From positions 1 to 64,000 of the forward strand of contig NZ_FZOR01000014.1 in NCBI RefSeq assembly GCF_900188445.1: 64,000 nt of DNA, read 5' to 3'. This document shows, piece after piece, positions 26,103 through 34,183 of this stretch (within the stretch, counting starts at the first letter, position 1; the number at the start of each line of letters is the position of its first letter). The translations under genes were made by a program, and so were the position numbers. Source of the DNA: Actinomadura meyerae (GTDB lineage Bacteria > Actinomycetota > Actinomycetes > Streptosporangiales > Streptosporangiaceae). The notes under the pieces are model-generated. The model had not been told where the DNA came from. It saw only the letters and a list, made by a program, of their open reading frames with translations, and did no database searches.

Positions 26103-26433
26103 CGTCGGCGACCTCCACCGCTTTGATCGTCAGGTCGGCGCCGCCGGTGACCGCCACGTCGGTGCTGCCGCAGGGGCAGACGGCGAACGGCGCGCGCGCC
26201 GGGAAGGTGAGCCCGCAGGACGCGCAGTCGCCCACCCCGTCCGGCTCGGTGATGTCGAGCCGGGCCCCCTCCACGCAGGTCCCCTCCCCGGCGAGCGCGA
26301 AGCAGAACCGCACCGCGTCCGGCATGACTCCGGAAAGTCTCCCTATTTCGAGGTGGACCACCACCACTCGCGAATCCGACAATTGTGCAGTTATTGCCGC
26401 GATAACGCTCTCCGTGACGGCCAGTTCGTGCAC
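26095..26433 (-). CDS. hypA: Hydrogenase maturation nickel chaperone HypA
   Basis: This 112-residue protein starts with the nickel-binding HELAVTESV (His2 after the initiator). The structural zinc site is Cys70, Cys73, Cys86 and Cys88; the second pair is CPC rather than the common CxxC, which I take as a natural variant. It hands nickel to the large subunit with HypB. GTG 26433 is the start because the MHEL N-terminus is obligatory. It is read divergently from hhyS over a 189-base control region. Confidence 0.93.
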   Translation of the reverse strand: MHELAVTESVIAAITAQLSDSRVVVVHLEIGRLSGVMPDAVRFCFALAGEGTCVEGARLDITEPDGVGDCASCGLTFPARAPFAVCPCGSTDVAVTGGADLTIKAVEVADDV

Positions 26434-26503
26434 GCGTCCTCCGTCCCGTCCGGGTCCCCGTTTCCGTTGCGGGGCCGCTGTTCCGGTGCCCCGATCTTCC
26501 CTC

Positions 26504-26592
26504 GTCAAACAATGCGTTGACCAAATTAGGGAACGCCCTTGAACGGCTTTTCGGGCGGTGTTTCGGCCCTCTTCCGCAGGGCAGGCCGAAAC
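26504..26592. promoter_or_regulatory. hypA-hhyS divergent control region
   Basis: GTCAA (26504-26508) and TTGAC (26517-26521) form an inverted repeat that also supplies a TTGAC -35-like hexamer in each direction, pointing at hypA and hhyS. No clear -10 box is visible. A second inverted repeat, GTTTCGGCC (26560-26568) with GGCCGAAAC (26584-26592), lies in the hhyS leader. Both are candidate regulator sites. Assignment is by symmetry only. Confidence 0.4.
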
Positions 26593-26622
26593 GGTGATGA
26601 TCTCTGCCTGGGGGGAGTCGTG

Positions 26623-27699
26623 ATGGCCAGTGCCGCCGCGCCGCAGCCGTCCGCGCCGCAGTCGACGTCGCAGCCGCCGGCGGAGGAGATCCACATTCTG
26701 TGGACCTCCGAGGGCATGAGCTGCGACGGGGACACGGTCTCGGTCACCGCGGCCCAATTGCCGAGCATCGAGGACGTCGTGCTCGGCGCCATCCCCGGCC
26801 TGCCCAAGGTGCACCTGCACAACAAGGTGCTCGCCTACGAGAACGGCGACGCGTTCGTGGAGGCGTTCCGGCGGGCCGCGCGCGGCGAGCTGGACCCGTT
26901 CATCCTGGTCGTCGAGGGGTCGATCCCGAACGAGAACATCAACGGCGACGGCTACTGGACGGCGATGGGCAACGACCCGGTCACCGGCGAGCCCGTCACG
27001 CTGAACGAGTGGATCGACCGGCTCGCGCCCAAGGCGTGGGCGGTCGTCGCGGCCGGCACCTGCGCCACCTACGGCGGCATCCACGCCATGGCGGGCAACC
27101 CGACCGGCTGCATGGGCCTCGCCGACTACCTCGGCTGGGACTTCCGCTCCGCCGGCGGCCTGCCGATCGTGAACGTGCCCGGCTGCCCCGTCCAGCCGGA
27201 CAACTTCATGGAGACCCTGCTGTGGGTGCTGCACCAGGCGGCCGGGCAGGCGCCGGTCATCCCGCTGGACGACAAGCTCCGCCCGACGTGGCTGTTCGGC
27301 AAGACCGTCCACGAGGGCTGCGACCGCGCCGCCTACTACGAGCAGGCCGACTTCGCCTACGACTACAACTCGCCGAAGTGCCAGGTGAAGATCGGGTGCT
27401 GGGGCCCGGTGGTGAACTGCAACGTCCCCAAGCGCGGCTGGATGGACGGCGTCGGCGGCTGCCCCAACGTCGGCGGGATCTGCATCGGCTGCACGATGCC
27501 CGGCTTCCCGGACAAGTTCATGCCGTTCATGGACGAGCCGCCCGGCGGCAGCCTGTCCACCCGGCTGCTGCGCACCTACGGGCCGTTCATCCGGAAGATG
27601 CGGTCGATCACCAACCGGAGCGTCAACGAGGAACCGCGGTGGCGCCACAACAAGGACCGGCTGACCAGCGGCTACCAGCCCCGCTGGCCGCACAACTGA
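26623..27699 (+). CDS. hhyS: [NiFe]-hydrogenase group 1h small subunit
   Basis: This 358-residue electron-transfer subunit binds three Fe-S clusters. It lacks a Tat signal peptide, as expected for the cytoplasm-facing actinobacterial (group 1h/5) enzymes. In the proximal-cluster motif the usual second Cys is Asp: EGMSCDGDTVS with Cys34 and Asp37. The Cys3Asp cluster is a known hallmark of this high-affinity, oxygen-insensitive class. Other ligands lie in TCATYGG, VPGCPVQPDN, HEGCDRAAYYE, IGCWGPVVNC and CPNVGGICIGCTMPGFPDK. ATG 26623 follows GGGGGAG. The biological role is oxidation of trace atmospheric H2 during persistence. Confidence 0.95.
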   Translation: MASAAAPQPSAPQSTSQPPAEEIHILWTSEGMSCDGDTVSVTAAQLPSIEDVVLGAIPGLPKVHLHNKVLAYENGDAFVEAFRRAARGELDPFILVVEGSIPNENINGDGYWTAMGNDPVTGEPVTLNEWIDRLAPKAWAVVAAGTCATYGGIHAMAGNPTGCMGLADYLGWDFRSAGGLPIVNVPGCPVQPDNFMETLLWVLHQAAGQAPVIPLDDKLRPTWLFGKTVHEGCDRAAYYEQADFAYDYNSPKCQVKIGCWGPVVNCNVPKRGWMDGVGGCPNVGGICIGCTMPGFPDKFMPFMDEPPGGSLSTRLLRTYGPFIRKMRSITNRSVNEEPRWRHNKDRLTSGYQPRWPHN

Positions 27700-27738
27700 C
27701 CTGGCCGCACAACTGACGACGAACCGGGGCGACCACCG

Positions 27739-29541
27739 ATGAAACAGGGCACCAGCACGAGAAGTGAGACCGCCGCGGGGCAGGGGAGCCTCGTCGAGGT
27801 CGCGTTCGATCCGATCACCCGGATCATCGGCAACCTCGGCATCTACACCAAGATCGACTTCGCGAACCGCGAGGTGGCCGAGTGCCGCAGCACCTCGTCG
27901 ATCTTCCGCGGCTACAGCGTGTTCATGAAGGGCAAGGACCCCCGCGACGCCCACTTCATCACCAGCCGCATCTGCGGCATCTGCGGTGACAACCACGCGA
28001 CCTGCTCGGTCTACGCACAGAACATGGCGTACGGGATCAAGCCGCCGCCGCTCGCGGACTACATCATCAACCTCGGCGAGGCCGCCGAGTTCATGTTCGA
28101 CCACACGCTGTTCCAGGACAACCTCGTGTTCGTCGACTTCTGCGAGCGGATGGTCGCCGAGACGAACCCGGGCCTGCTCGCCACCGCGCGGACCACCGAG
28201 GCGCCGCGCGGCTCCGTCCACGGCTTCAAGACCATCGCCGACATCATGGCGGCCTTCAACCCGTTCGAGGGGTCGGTCTACAAGCAGGCCCTCGAACTCA
28301 GCCGCATCACCCGCGAGATGTGCTGCTTGATGGAGGGGCGGCACGTCCACCCGTCCACCCTGTACCCGGGCGGCGTGGGGACGGTCGCGACGCCGCAGGT
28401 GTTCACCGACTACCTCGTCCGGCTGACGCGCTGCCTGGACTTCATCAAGCGGTCCGTCGCGATGAACGACGACATCTTCGACTTCTTCCTGGAGGCGCTG
28501 CCCGGCTACGACCAGGTGGGGCGGCGCCGGACGCTGCTCGGCTGCTGGAGCGCGTTCCAGAACCCCGAGGTGTGCGACTACGACTACCGCCACATGTCCG
28601 ACTGGGGCCGGGCCGCGTACGTCACGCCCGGCATCGTGGTGGACGGCCAGCTCCTCACCACCGACCTGGTCGACATCAACCTCGGCATGCGGATCCTGCT
28701 CGGCAGCTCCTACTACGACGACTGGGCGAACGAGGAGACGTTCGTCAAGCAGGACCCCCTCGGCAACCCCATCGACCAGCGGCACCCGTGGAACCAGACG
28801 ACGCTGCCGCACCCGCAGAAGCGCGACCTGGAGGGCGGCAAGTACAGCTGGGTGATGAGCCCGCGCTGGCTGCACCCGGTGACCGAGGAGCACCTCGCCC
28901 TCGACACCGGCGGCGGGCCGCTCGCCCGGCTGTGGACGACCGCGCTGGCCGGGCTGGTGGACACCCCGTACGTCCGGTCCACGGGGCGCAGCGTCCAGAT
29001 CGACCTGCCGAAGACGCCGGGCATGCCCGAGGTCAACCTGGAGTGGACGCCGCCGCGGTACGCCAACACGATCGAGCGCGACCGGGCCCGCGCCTACTTC
29101 GTCGCCTACGCGGCGGGGATGGCGCTGTACTTCGCCGAGAAGGCCCTCGACGAGGTCCGGGCGGGCCGGACGAAGGTGTTCACCGACTTCGAGGTCCCGG
29201 ACGAGGCGATCGGCGTCGGGTTCCACGAGGCGGTGCGGGGCGTGCTGTCGCACCACCTCGTCATCCGCGACCACAAGATCGCGAACTACCAGCCGTACCC
29301 GCCGACGCCGTGGAACGCCAGCCCGCGCGACTCCTACGGCACGCCCGGCCCGTACGAGGACGCCGTCCAGGGGCAGCCGATCTTCGAGGAGAACGGGCCG
29401 GACGACTTCAAGGGCATCGACATCATGCGGACCGTCCGCAGCTTCGACCCGTGCCTGCCGTGCGGCGTCCACATGTACCTCGGCGGCGGCCGGACGATCG
29501 AGAAGCGGCACTCCCCGATGTTCGGTGCGCAGGAACGATGA
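27739..29541 (+). CDS. hhyL: [NiFe]-hydrogenase group 1h large subunit
   Basis: This 600-residue catalytic subunit ligates the NiFe(CN)2CO centre with four cysteines: L1 motif RICGICGDNHATCS (about residue 76) and L2 motif DPCLPCGVH (about residue 570). A 22-residue C-terminal extension follows the L2 His and must be removed by the maturation protease encoded downstream. H2 oxidation passes electrons to the small subunit. It starts 39 bases after hhyS; the intervening sequence repeats TGGCCGCACAACTGAC. The next gene overlaps by ATGA. Confidence 0.96.
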   Translation: MKQGTSTRSETAAGQGSLVEVAFDPITRIIGNLGIYTKIDFANREVAECRSTSSIFRGYSVFMKGKDPRDAHFITSRICGICGDNHATCSVYAQNMAYGIKPPPLADYIINLGEAAEFMFDHTLFQDNLVFVDFCERMVAETNPGLLATARTTEAPRGSVHGFKTIADIMAAFNPFEGSVYKQALELSRITREMCCLMEGRHVHPSTLYPGGVGTVATPQVFTDYLVRLTRCLDFIKRSVAMNDDIFDFFLEALPGYDQVGRRRTLLGCWSAFQNPEVCDYDYRHMSDWGRAAYVTPGIVVDGQLLTTDLVDINLGMRILLGSSYYDDWANEETFVKQDPLGNPIDQRHPWNQTTLPHPQKRDLEGGKYSWVMSPRWLHPVTEEHLALDTGGGPLARLWTTALAGLVDTPYVRSTGRSVQIDLPKTPGMPEVNLEWTPPRYANTIERDRARAYFVAYAAGMALYFAEKALDEVRAGRTKVFTDFEVPDEAIGVGFHEAVRGVLSHHLVIRDHKIANYQPYPPTPWNASPRDSYGTPGPYEDAVQGQPIFEENGPDDFKGIDIMRTVRSFDPCLPCGVHMYLGGGRTIEKRHSPMFGAQER

Positions 29542-30023
29542 GCTGGGACGACGAGCGCGTCCGCGAGCACGTCCAGCGCCTTGAGGGGCTGCTGGAAGGG
29601 CTGGACCCCGGCGCGGCGGACGCCGTCCAGGCGCTGGTGGAGCTGTACGGGGAGGCGCTCGACCGGGTGATGCGGCTGTCCGGTGACGCCGCCGCGCTGG
29701 TCGAGGACGAGCTGATCCGCCACCTGCTGCTCGTGCACGGCCTCCACCCGGAGCCGGCGGAGGAGCGGGTGCGGCGGGCGCTCGGCGGGCTGGCGGAGTT
29801 CCTCGCCAAGCACCGGACGACCGCCGAGCTCGGCCGCATCGAGGACGGCACGCTGCATCTGGCGGTCGCCGCCGAGAACCGCGCCGCGCCGCCCCGGCCC
29901 GTGCTGGAGGCCGTCGAGCGGGCCGTCCGCGCGGCGGCGCCGGAACTGGACCGCGTCGACATCGCGGCGCCCGCCCCCGAACCGGTGCTGATCACCCTCG
30001 ACCGGGTGCGGAGCCGCACATGA
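29538..30023 (+). CDS. NifU C-terminal-like protein without cysteines
   Basis: This 161-residue protein has a C-terminal half with the pattern of NifU C-terminal (Nfu) domains (GRIEDGTLHLAVAAE, then VLEAVERAVRAAAPELDRVDI), yet it contains no cysteine at all, so the CxxC Fe-S scaffold site is lost. The N-terminal half (DERVREHVQRLEGLLEGLD) is helical. It sits between hhyL and the DUF5947 gene with ATGA overlaps on both sides. Nfu-like genes are a regular part of group 1h operons. A carrier or docking role in small-subunit maturation is an inference. Confidence 0.65.
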   Translation: MSWDDERVREHVQRLEGLLEGLDPGAADAVQALVELYGEALDRVMRLSGDAAALVEDELIRHLLLVHGLHPEPAEERVRRALGGLAEFLAKHRTTAELGRIEDGTLHLAVAAENRAAPPRPVLEAVERAVRAAAPELDRVDIAAPAPEPVLITLDRVRSRT

Positions 30024-30652
30024 CCGCCGCCCTGTCCACGCCCCGGCTGGCCGCCCTGGCCCGCCGAGAGCCTCGCGCGCCTGCCGCCTCCCCGACGGCG
30101 GACGCCGCCGAGCGGTGCGAGCTGTGCGGAGAGCCGCTGCCGGACGCCCACCGGCACCTCCTCGACCTGGACGCGGGCGACCCGCTGTGCGCGTGCGGGG
30201 CCTGCACGGTCCTGTTCGCCGACCACGCGGCGGGCGGGCGCCACTACCGGCTCATCCCGGACGAGCGCCGCCGGCTGACCGCCTTCCATCTGGACGGCCT
30301 GCTCTGGGCCGCCCTCGGCGTCCCGGTCGACCTGGCGTTCTTCACCGCCGCCGCGTCCGGCGAGGTCACCGCCCGCTACCCGAGCCCGGTGGGCGCGCTG
30401 CACGCGCCCGTGCACGCCGCGAGCTGGGAGCGCCTGACCCGCGCGAACCCCGTGCTGGCGGACCTGCGCCCGGACGTGGAGGCGCTCGTCGTCCACCGCG
30501 CCCTCGGCGCCGGCGAGCACTGGATCCTCCCGGTCGACGACTGCTTCCGGCTGACCGCCCTGCTGCGCGCGCACTGGACGGGCTTCAACGGCGGCGACGC
30601 CGTCCGGGACCGCGTCCGCACGTTCTTCGAGGAGTTGAAGGGGGACAGATGA
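30020..30652 (+). CDS. DUF5947 hydrogenase-associated protein
   Basis: This 210-residue protein matches the DUF5947 family, which I know only from hydrogenase operons of this type. Near the N-terminus CELCGEPL and, 24 residues later, CACGAC form a probable metal site (CxxC plus CxCxxC), perhaps rubredoxin-like or zinc. The rest is a mixed alpha/beta domain with many conserved aromatic residues and no known catalytic motif. It overlaps its neighbours by ATGA on both sides. A role in protecting or assembling Fe-S clusters would fit, but nothing in the sequence proves it. Confidence 0.75.
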   Translation: MTAALSTPRLAALARREPRAPAASPTADAAERCELCGEPLPDAHRHLLDLDAGDPLCACGACTVLFADHAAGGRHYRLIPDERRRLTAFHLDGLLWAALGVPVDLAFFTAAASGEVTARYPSPVGALHAPVHAASWERLTRANPVLADLRPDVEALVVHRALGAGEHWILPVDDCFRLTALLRAHWTGFNGGDAVRDRVRTFFEELKGDR

Positions 30653-30852
30653 TCAGGTTGGGGAGACCCGATGTGAAACCCGACACGCCGTCGCACACGC
30701 GGGGCGTCCGCGAGGGGAACGCGACGGGGAACTACGAGAGGCAGCCGGGCCATCTGGCCGACGGCACGTCGACCCAGCGCCGCTCCACGGGGATCAACGC
30801 GAAGCACCGCGAGCCGATCCTCGATTCGATGCCGAATCTTTCACCCGCATGA
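30649..30852 (+). CDS. Small hydrophilic hydrogenase-operon protein (67 aa)
   Basis: This short ORF overlaps DUF5947 by ATGA and DUF6084 by ATGA. The 67-residue product is basic, glycine/proline-rich and without cysteines or membrane segments (RLGRPDVKPDTPSH at the start, EPILDSMPNLSPA at the end). Its ribosome binding site is GGGGGA, eight bases upstream. Strict coupling on both sides and a distinctive sequence argue that it is a real gene. I know no function. It may be an intrinsically disordered partner or a small subunit of the hydrogenase complex. Confidence 0.65.
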   Translation: MIRLGRPDVKPDTPSHTRGVREGNATGNYERQPGHLADGTSTQRRSTGINAKHREPILDSMPNLSPA

Positions 30853-30962
30853 GCGCCAGCGAACCGGGGGGTGTGGGGGGTCGTCCCCCCTCGGGAAAGC
30901 AGGGCATGAGCGCCAGCGAACCGGGGGGTGTGGGGGGTCGTCCCCCCTCGGATGAGCAGGGC
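30849..30962 (+). repeat. 57-bp tandem duplication spanning the DUF6084 start
   Basis: Units 30849-30905 and 30906-30962 differ at only a few bases near their ends. Each encodes MSASEPGGVGGRPPS plus four residues and holds the hairpin GGGGGGTCGTCCCCCC. The unit length is 19 codons, so the frame is preserved. Confidence 0.95.
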
Positions 30963-31706
30963 ATGATTTCGGGGGAGGGGGCCGGGGTGCCGGAGTTGGG
31001 GCTCGATCTGCTGGGGATCGAGGCGGAGGCGTTCGCGGCCACGCCGACGCTGAACCTGCGGATCGGGCTGCGGCGGCTGGACGGCGGTCCGGTGCAGTGC
31101 GTCCTGCTGACCACGACGGTGACGATCGCGGCGGCGCGGCGGGAGTACGGCGACGAGGAGCGGGAGCGGCTCACCGGCGTGTTCGGCACGCCCGACATGT
31201 GGGACCGGTCGCTGCGCGGCCTGACCTGGGCGCGCGTCGGCGCGACGGTGCCGACGTTCCGCGGCGGGACGGAGACGACGCTGTCGCTGCCGTGCGGGCA
31301 TGACATGCAGGTCGCGGCCGACCGCTACCTCCACGCGCTCGACGACGGCGACGTCCCGCTCGACCTCACGTTCAACGGCACGGTGTTCTACCCGGGCGAG
31401 GATGGGAAGCTGCGCACCGGGCAGATCCCGTGGCACCACGAGGCGACGGGCGTGCTGCCCGTCCAGGCGTGGCGGGACCTGATGGACCGCTACTACGGCG
31501 GTGCCCGCTGGCTCCGCCTGGACGACGCGTGCTTCGGCCGGCTGGCCGCCTACCGGGCGCGCCGCGCGCACTCCTCGTTCGACGACACGGTCGACGAACT
31601 GCTGCGGCGTGCGGAGGCGGAGCGCGAGGGAGAGCGGGCGCGCGGGGAAGAGCGGGCGCGCGGGGGAGAGGCGGCGCGCGAGGGGGAGGAAGAGTGGACC
31701 GTGTGA
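30849..31706 (+). CDS. DUF6084 hydrogenase-associated protein with duplicated 5' end
   Basis: A DUF6084-family protein of 285 residues from the first ATG. The recognisable domain begins with LGLDLLGIEAEAFAATPTL and covers about 200 residues, including FNGTVFYP and WHHEATGVLPVQAWRDLMDRYY. Three in-frame ATGs (30849, 30906, 30963) start a 57-base tandem duplication or follow it, so the ancestral start was probably 30963 (247 residues). The C-terminus is an Arg/Glu/Gly repeat encoded by a GC-rich minisatellite (31622-31690). Function is unknown; the family occurs with group 1h hydrogenases. Confidence 0.75.
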   Translation: MSASEPGGVGGRPPSGKQGMSASEPGGVGGRPPSDEQGMISGEGAGVPELGLDLLGIEAEAFAATPTLNLRIGLRRLDGGPVQCVLLTTTVTIAAARREYGDEERERLTGVFGTPDMWDRSLRGLTWARVGATVPTFRGGTETTLSLPCGHDMQVAADRYLHALDDGDVPLDLTFNGTVFYPGEDGKLRTGQIPWHHEATGVLPVQAWRDLMDRYYGGARWLRLDDACFGRLAAYRARRAHSSFDDTVDELLRRAEAEREGERARGEERARGGEAAREGEEEWTV

Positions 31707-32689
31707 GGGCGGTCGCGGACACGGTCCTCTACGAGGGCTACCTGCTGTGGCCCTACCGGCGGTCGGCGCTGAAGAACCAGCGGCGCTGGACGATCGGCGG
31801 CGTCTATCCGCGCCGCTACGCCGAACGCCACGACGACCGCTGGACGGTGCACGCCGAATTCGTCCTAGATTCCGGCGCCGAGACCGGCATCGAGCCCGCC
31901 GCCGAGCCCGGCATCGAGGTCACGCTGCGTTTCCTGCACGAGGTGCACCGCCAGGTCATGGACGGCGACACCCCCGTGGACGAGCTCCACCGGGGCACGG
32001 CGACCTACACGACCTGGCAGGAGGCCCGGGAACGCGAGGTCGGCGGCGGCGTCGTCCCGTTGGCGCGCCTGCTGGACGCCCCGGTGACCATCCCGGTCGA
32101 GGTGCCGGCCGGTTCCGAGGACGAGGAGATCGGCGGCGGCGCCCGGTTCACGCGGTCGTGGGGACGCGTGACGGGCCGGCTCGACGTTTCGGCCGTCCCG
32201 GTGGAGGGCGGAGCGGTGCGGGTCCGGGTCGAGGTGGTCAACGACGGGGACGCCGATGAGCACGCCGACGCCGTCCGGGCCGGAATGCTGTCCGCCCACG
32301 TCGTCGCACGCACCGGTGGCGGGGCGTTCGCCTCGTCCACCGATCCGCCGGAGCGGCTCGCCGCCGCCGTCGCGGGATGCGCGAGCGAAGGGCTGTGGCC
32401 GGTGCTGGCGGGAAGGCCCGGCGGATACGACACGGTGCTGGCGGCGCCGATCGTCCTCTACGACTGGCCGCAGGTCGCCCCGGAGAGCCCCGGAGACCTG
32501 TTCGACGGGACGGAGATCGACCGGCTGCTCATCCTCAGCGTGCTCGGCCTGAGCGAGGACGAGCGCCGGGAGATGGCGGCGACCGACCCGAAGGCGCGCC
32601 GGATCCTGGAGCGGTGCGGCGCGCTGTCGTCCGACGAGCTGCTCGCCCTGCACGGCACCATGCGCGACCCGCGGAGGGACGCGTGGTGA
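31694..32689 (+). CDS. Conserved hydrogenase-operon protein of unknown function
   Basis: About 331 residues (328 if the start is GTG 31703 rather than GTG 31694; GGAGGA at 31685-31690 favours neither clearly). The N-terminus VLYEGYLLWPYRRSALKNQ is distinctive, followed by a mainly beta region with TRSWGRVTGRLDVSA and a C-terminal helix-rich part (GTEIDRLLILSVLGLSEDERREM). No catalytic motif, cysteine cluster or membrane helix is visible. Overlaps on both sides place it firmly in the hydrogenase operon, and such proteins recur in group 1h loci. I cannot assign a role. Confidence 0.7.
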   Translation: MDRVRAVADTVLYEGYLLWPYRRSALKNQRRWTIGGVYPRRYAERHDDRWTVHAEFVLDSGAETGIEPAAEPGIEVTLRFLHEVHRQVMDGDTPVDELHRGTATYTTWQEAREREVGGGVVPLARLLDAPVTIPVEVPAGSEDEEIGGGARFTRSWGRVTGRLDVSAVPVEGGAVRVRVEVVNDGDADEHADAVRAGMLSAHVVARTGGGAFASSTDPPERLAAAVAGCASEGLWPVLAGRPGGYDTVLAAPIVLYDWPQVAPESPGDLFDGTEIDRLLILSVLGLSEDERREMAATDPKARRILERCGALSSDELLALHGTMRDPRRDAW

Positions 32690-33474
32690 ACGCCAGGGCG
32701 GTCGTCGGCGGGCGGGAGCTGACCGCGGGGAGCCGGGTGCGGCTGCGGCCCCGCGGCGGCGCGGACGTCTTCGACCTCGCCCTGCTCGGCCGCACCGCGA
32801 CCGTCGAGCGGGTCGAGGAGGACATGGAGGGCGGCCTGCACCTGGTCGTCGCGGTCGACGACGACCCCGGCCGGGACATCGGCCCCAGGGGCGGGCTCGG
32901 CCACCGGTTCTTCGTCCGGCTGGACGAGGTGGAGCCGCTGCCGCAGGACGCGGCGGCCCGCAAGGTCCTCGTCGCCGGGATCGGCAACGTGTTCCACGGC
33001 GACGACGGGTTCGGGGTGGAGGTCGTCCGCCGGCTGGCGGAGCGGCCGGTGCCGGACGGGGTGGCCGTCACCGACTTCGGCATCCGCGGCATCGACCTGA
33101 TGTACGCGCTCGGCGACGGCTACCGGACGGCGATCCTGGTCGACGCGGCGGCGCGCGGCGAGGAGCCCGGCACCGTCTCGCTCGTCGAGCCGGAACCGGG
33201 CGCCGACGACTTCGGCGGCGCCGCGGTCGACGCGCACGGGCTCGACCCGGCGCGGGTGCTGCGGCTGGCCCGCGGCAACGGCGAGGTGCCGCCGCGGATC
33301 CTGCTGGTCGCGTGCGAGCCGTCCGCGCGGACCGGGGACGGCACCTGGGACATGGAGCTCAGCGCGCCGGTCCGCGCGGCCGTCGGCGAGGCCGTCCGGC
33401 TGATCGAGCGGCTGCTGGAGAAGGAGCTCGCGCGGGACGCGCGGGCGGGCACAGAAGGGGGATCTGTGGCATGA
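32686..33474 (+). CDS. Hydrogenase maturation protease with extra N-terminal domain
   Basis: This 262-residue protein has two parts. Residues about 95-245 form a HyaD/HybD-type endopeptidase (KVLVAGIGNVFHGDDGFGVEVV, LVDAAARGEEPGTV and DAHGLDP supply the nickel-sensing acidic and His residues), which would cut the HhyL C-terminal extension. Residues 1-90 are a separate beta-rich domain (VGGRELTAGSRVRLRPRGG...HRFFVRLDEVEPLPQD). Simple HyaD proteins of about 150-170 residues lack it. The fusion appears to be usual for group 1h operons. GTG 32686 overlaps the upstream stop and follows GGAGGG. Confidence 0.88.
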   Translation: MNARAVVGGRELTAGSRVRLRPRGGADVFDLALLGRTATVERVEEDMEGGLHLVVAVDDDPGRDIGPRGGLGHRFFVRLDEVEPLPQDAAARKVLVAGIGNVFHGDDGFGVEVVRRLAERPVPDGVAVTDFGIRGIDLMYALGDGYRTAILVDAAARGEEPGTVSLVEPEPGADDFGGAAVDAHGLDPARVLRLARGNGEVPPRILLVACEPSARTGDGTWDMELSAPVRAAVGEAVRLIERLLEKELARDARAGTEGGSVA

Positions 33475-33602
33475 GGAAGGGCATCCACATCGGGCCGGGC
33501 ATGGTGCGGCTGACGGTCGCGCTGCTCGCGCTCTCGCTGGCCGTCGTGGTGGTCAAGGAGATACCGGCGATGCGCAGGTACATCAAGTCCGAGTCGATGT
33601 GA
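33471..33602 (+). CDS. DUF6893-like small membrane protein (43 aa)
   Basis: This tiny ORF overlaps both neighbours by four bases. The 43-residue product has one transmembrane helix (residues 12-28, VRLTVALLALSLAVVVV) followed by KEIPAMRRYIKSESM, a tail I associate with the DUF6893 family of small actinobacterial proteins. A membrane tether or small subunit linking the hydrogenase to the membrane is plausible, because group 1h enzymes lack a cytochrome b subunit in their operon. That role is inferred. Confidence 0.7.
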   Translation: MRKGIHIGPGMVRLTVALLALSLAVVVVKEIPAMRRYIKSESM

Positions 33603-34183
33603 CACCGACGCTGACACAGGATCGGACACGGGATCGGACACGGGCCATGACGACGATCGACCGGCAGCTCGTCGGCTACCTGAAGGACGCGCACGCGCTC
33701 CAGGAGCACGTCGAGGCCACGCTGAGCGAGCTGCTCACCGCCGTGGCGGAGGAACCGGACGTCTGCCGGCGCCTCGGCCGCTACGCCGAGCGGACGCGGG
33801 CGCACACGCGGGAGATCGAGGCGCGGCTGCGGGCGCACGGCTCCGCACCGTCCATCGCCCGGGACGCGGGGCGGCTGTTCGCGGCCGTGCTGGAGGCGGG
33901 GCTGGGACGCGCCCGCCGCGACCCGGCCGGGCGCCACATCCGGGACGCCTACGTCGCCGCGCACCTGCAGATCGCGTCCGCGGAGATGCTGCGCCGCGTC
34001 GCGGACCGCGCCGGGGACGCCGAGACGGCGCGGATCGCGACGGCGCTGTGCGACGACGCGCACGCGCTGTCGGCGGAGCTGTCGGAGCGCTGGGACCTCG
34101 CGGTGGAACTGTCGCTCCGCCAGCACGGCCTGCGCGACGTCCCTCCGCCGGGCGACAGCGGGCCGAGCGGCGGTGCGCGGTGA
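33599..34183 (+). CDS. Ferritin-like DUF892/YciF-type protein
   Basis: This 194-residue helical protein (178 if ATG 33647 is used) shows LVGYLKDAHALQEHVEATL at the N-terminus, ERTRAHTREIEARLRAHG in the middle and DAYVAAHLQIASAEML further on, a pattern like the ferritin-like YciE/YciF (DUF892) four-helix bundle. Metal-binding Glu/His residues recur along the helices. In the hydrogenase operon it could buffer iron or oxidative stress. GTG 33599 overlaps the upstream gene by GTGA. Residues 8-15 come from a short repeat (ATCGGACACGGG twice). Confidence 0.6.
   Translation: MTPTLTQDRTRDRTRAMTTIDRQLVGYLKDAHALQEHVEATLSELLTAVAEEPDVCRRLGRYAERTRAHTREIEARLRAHGSAPSIARDAGRLFAAVLEAGLGRARRDPAGRHIRDAYVAAHLQIASAEMLRRVADRAGDAETARIATALCDDAHALSAELSERWDLAVELSLRQHGLRDVPPPGDSGPSGGAR

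Noticed and set aside
26095..29511. Very long minus-strand frame opposite hydrogenase genes
   Set aside because: Only its last 112 codons (hypA) are real; the rest is the antisense of hhyS and hhyL.
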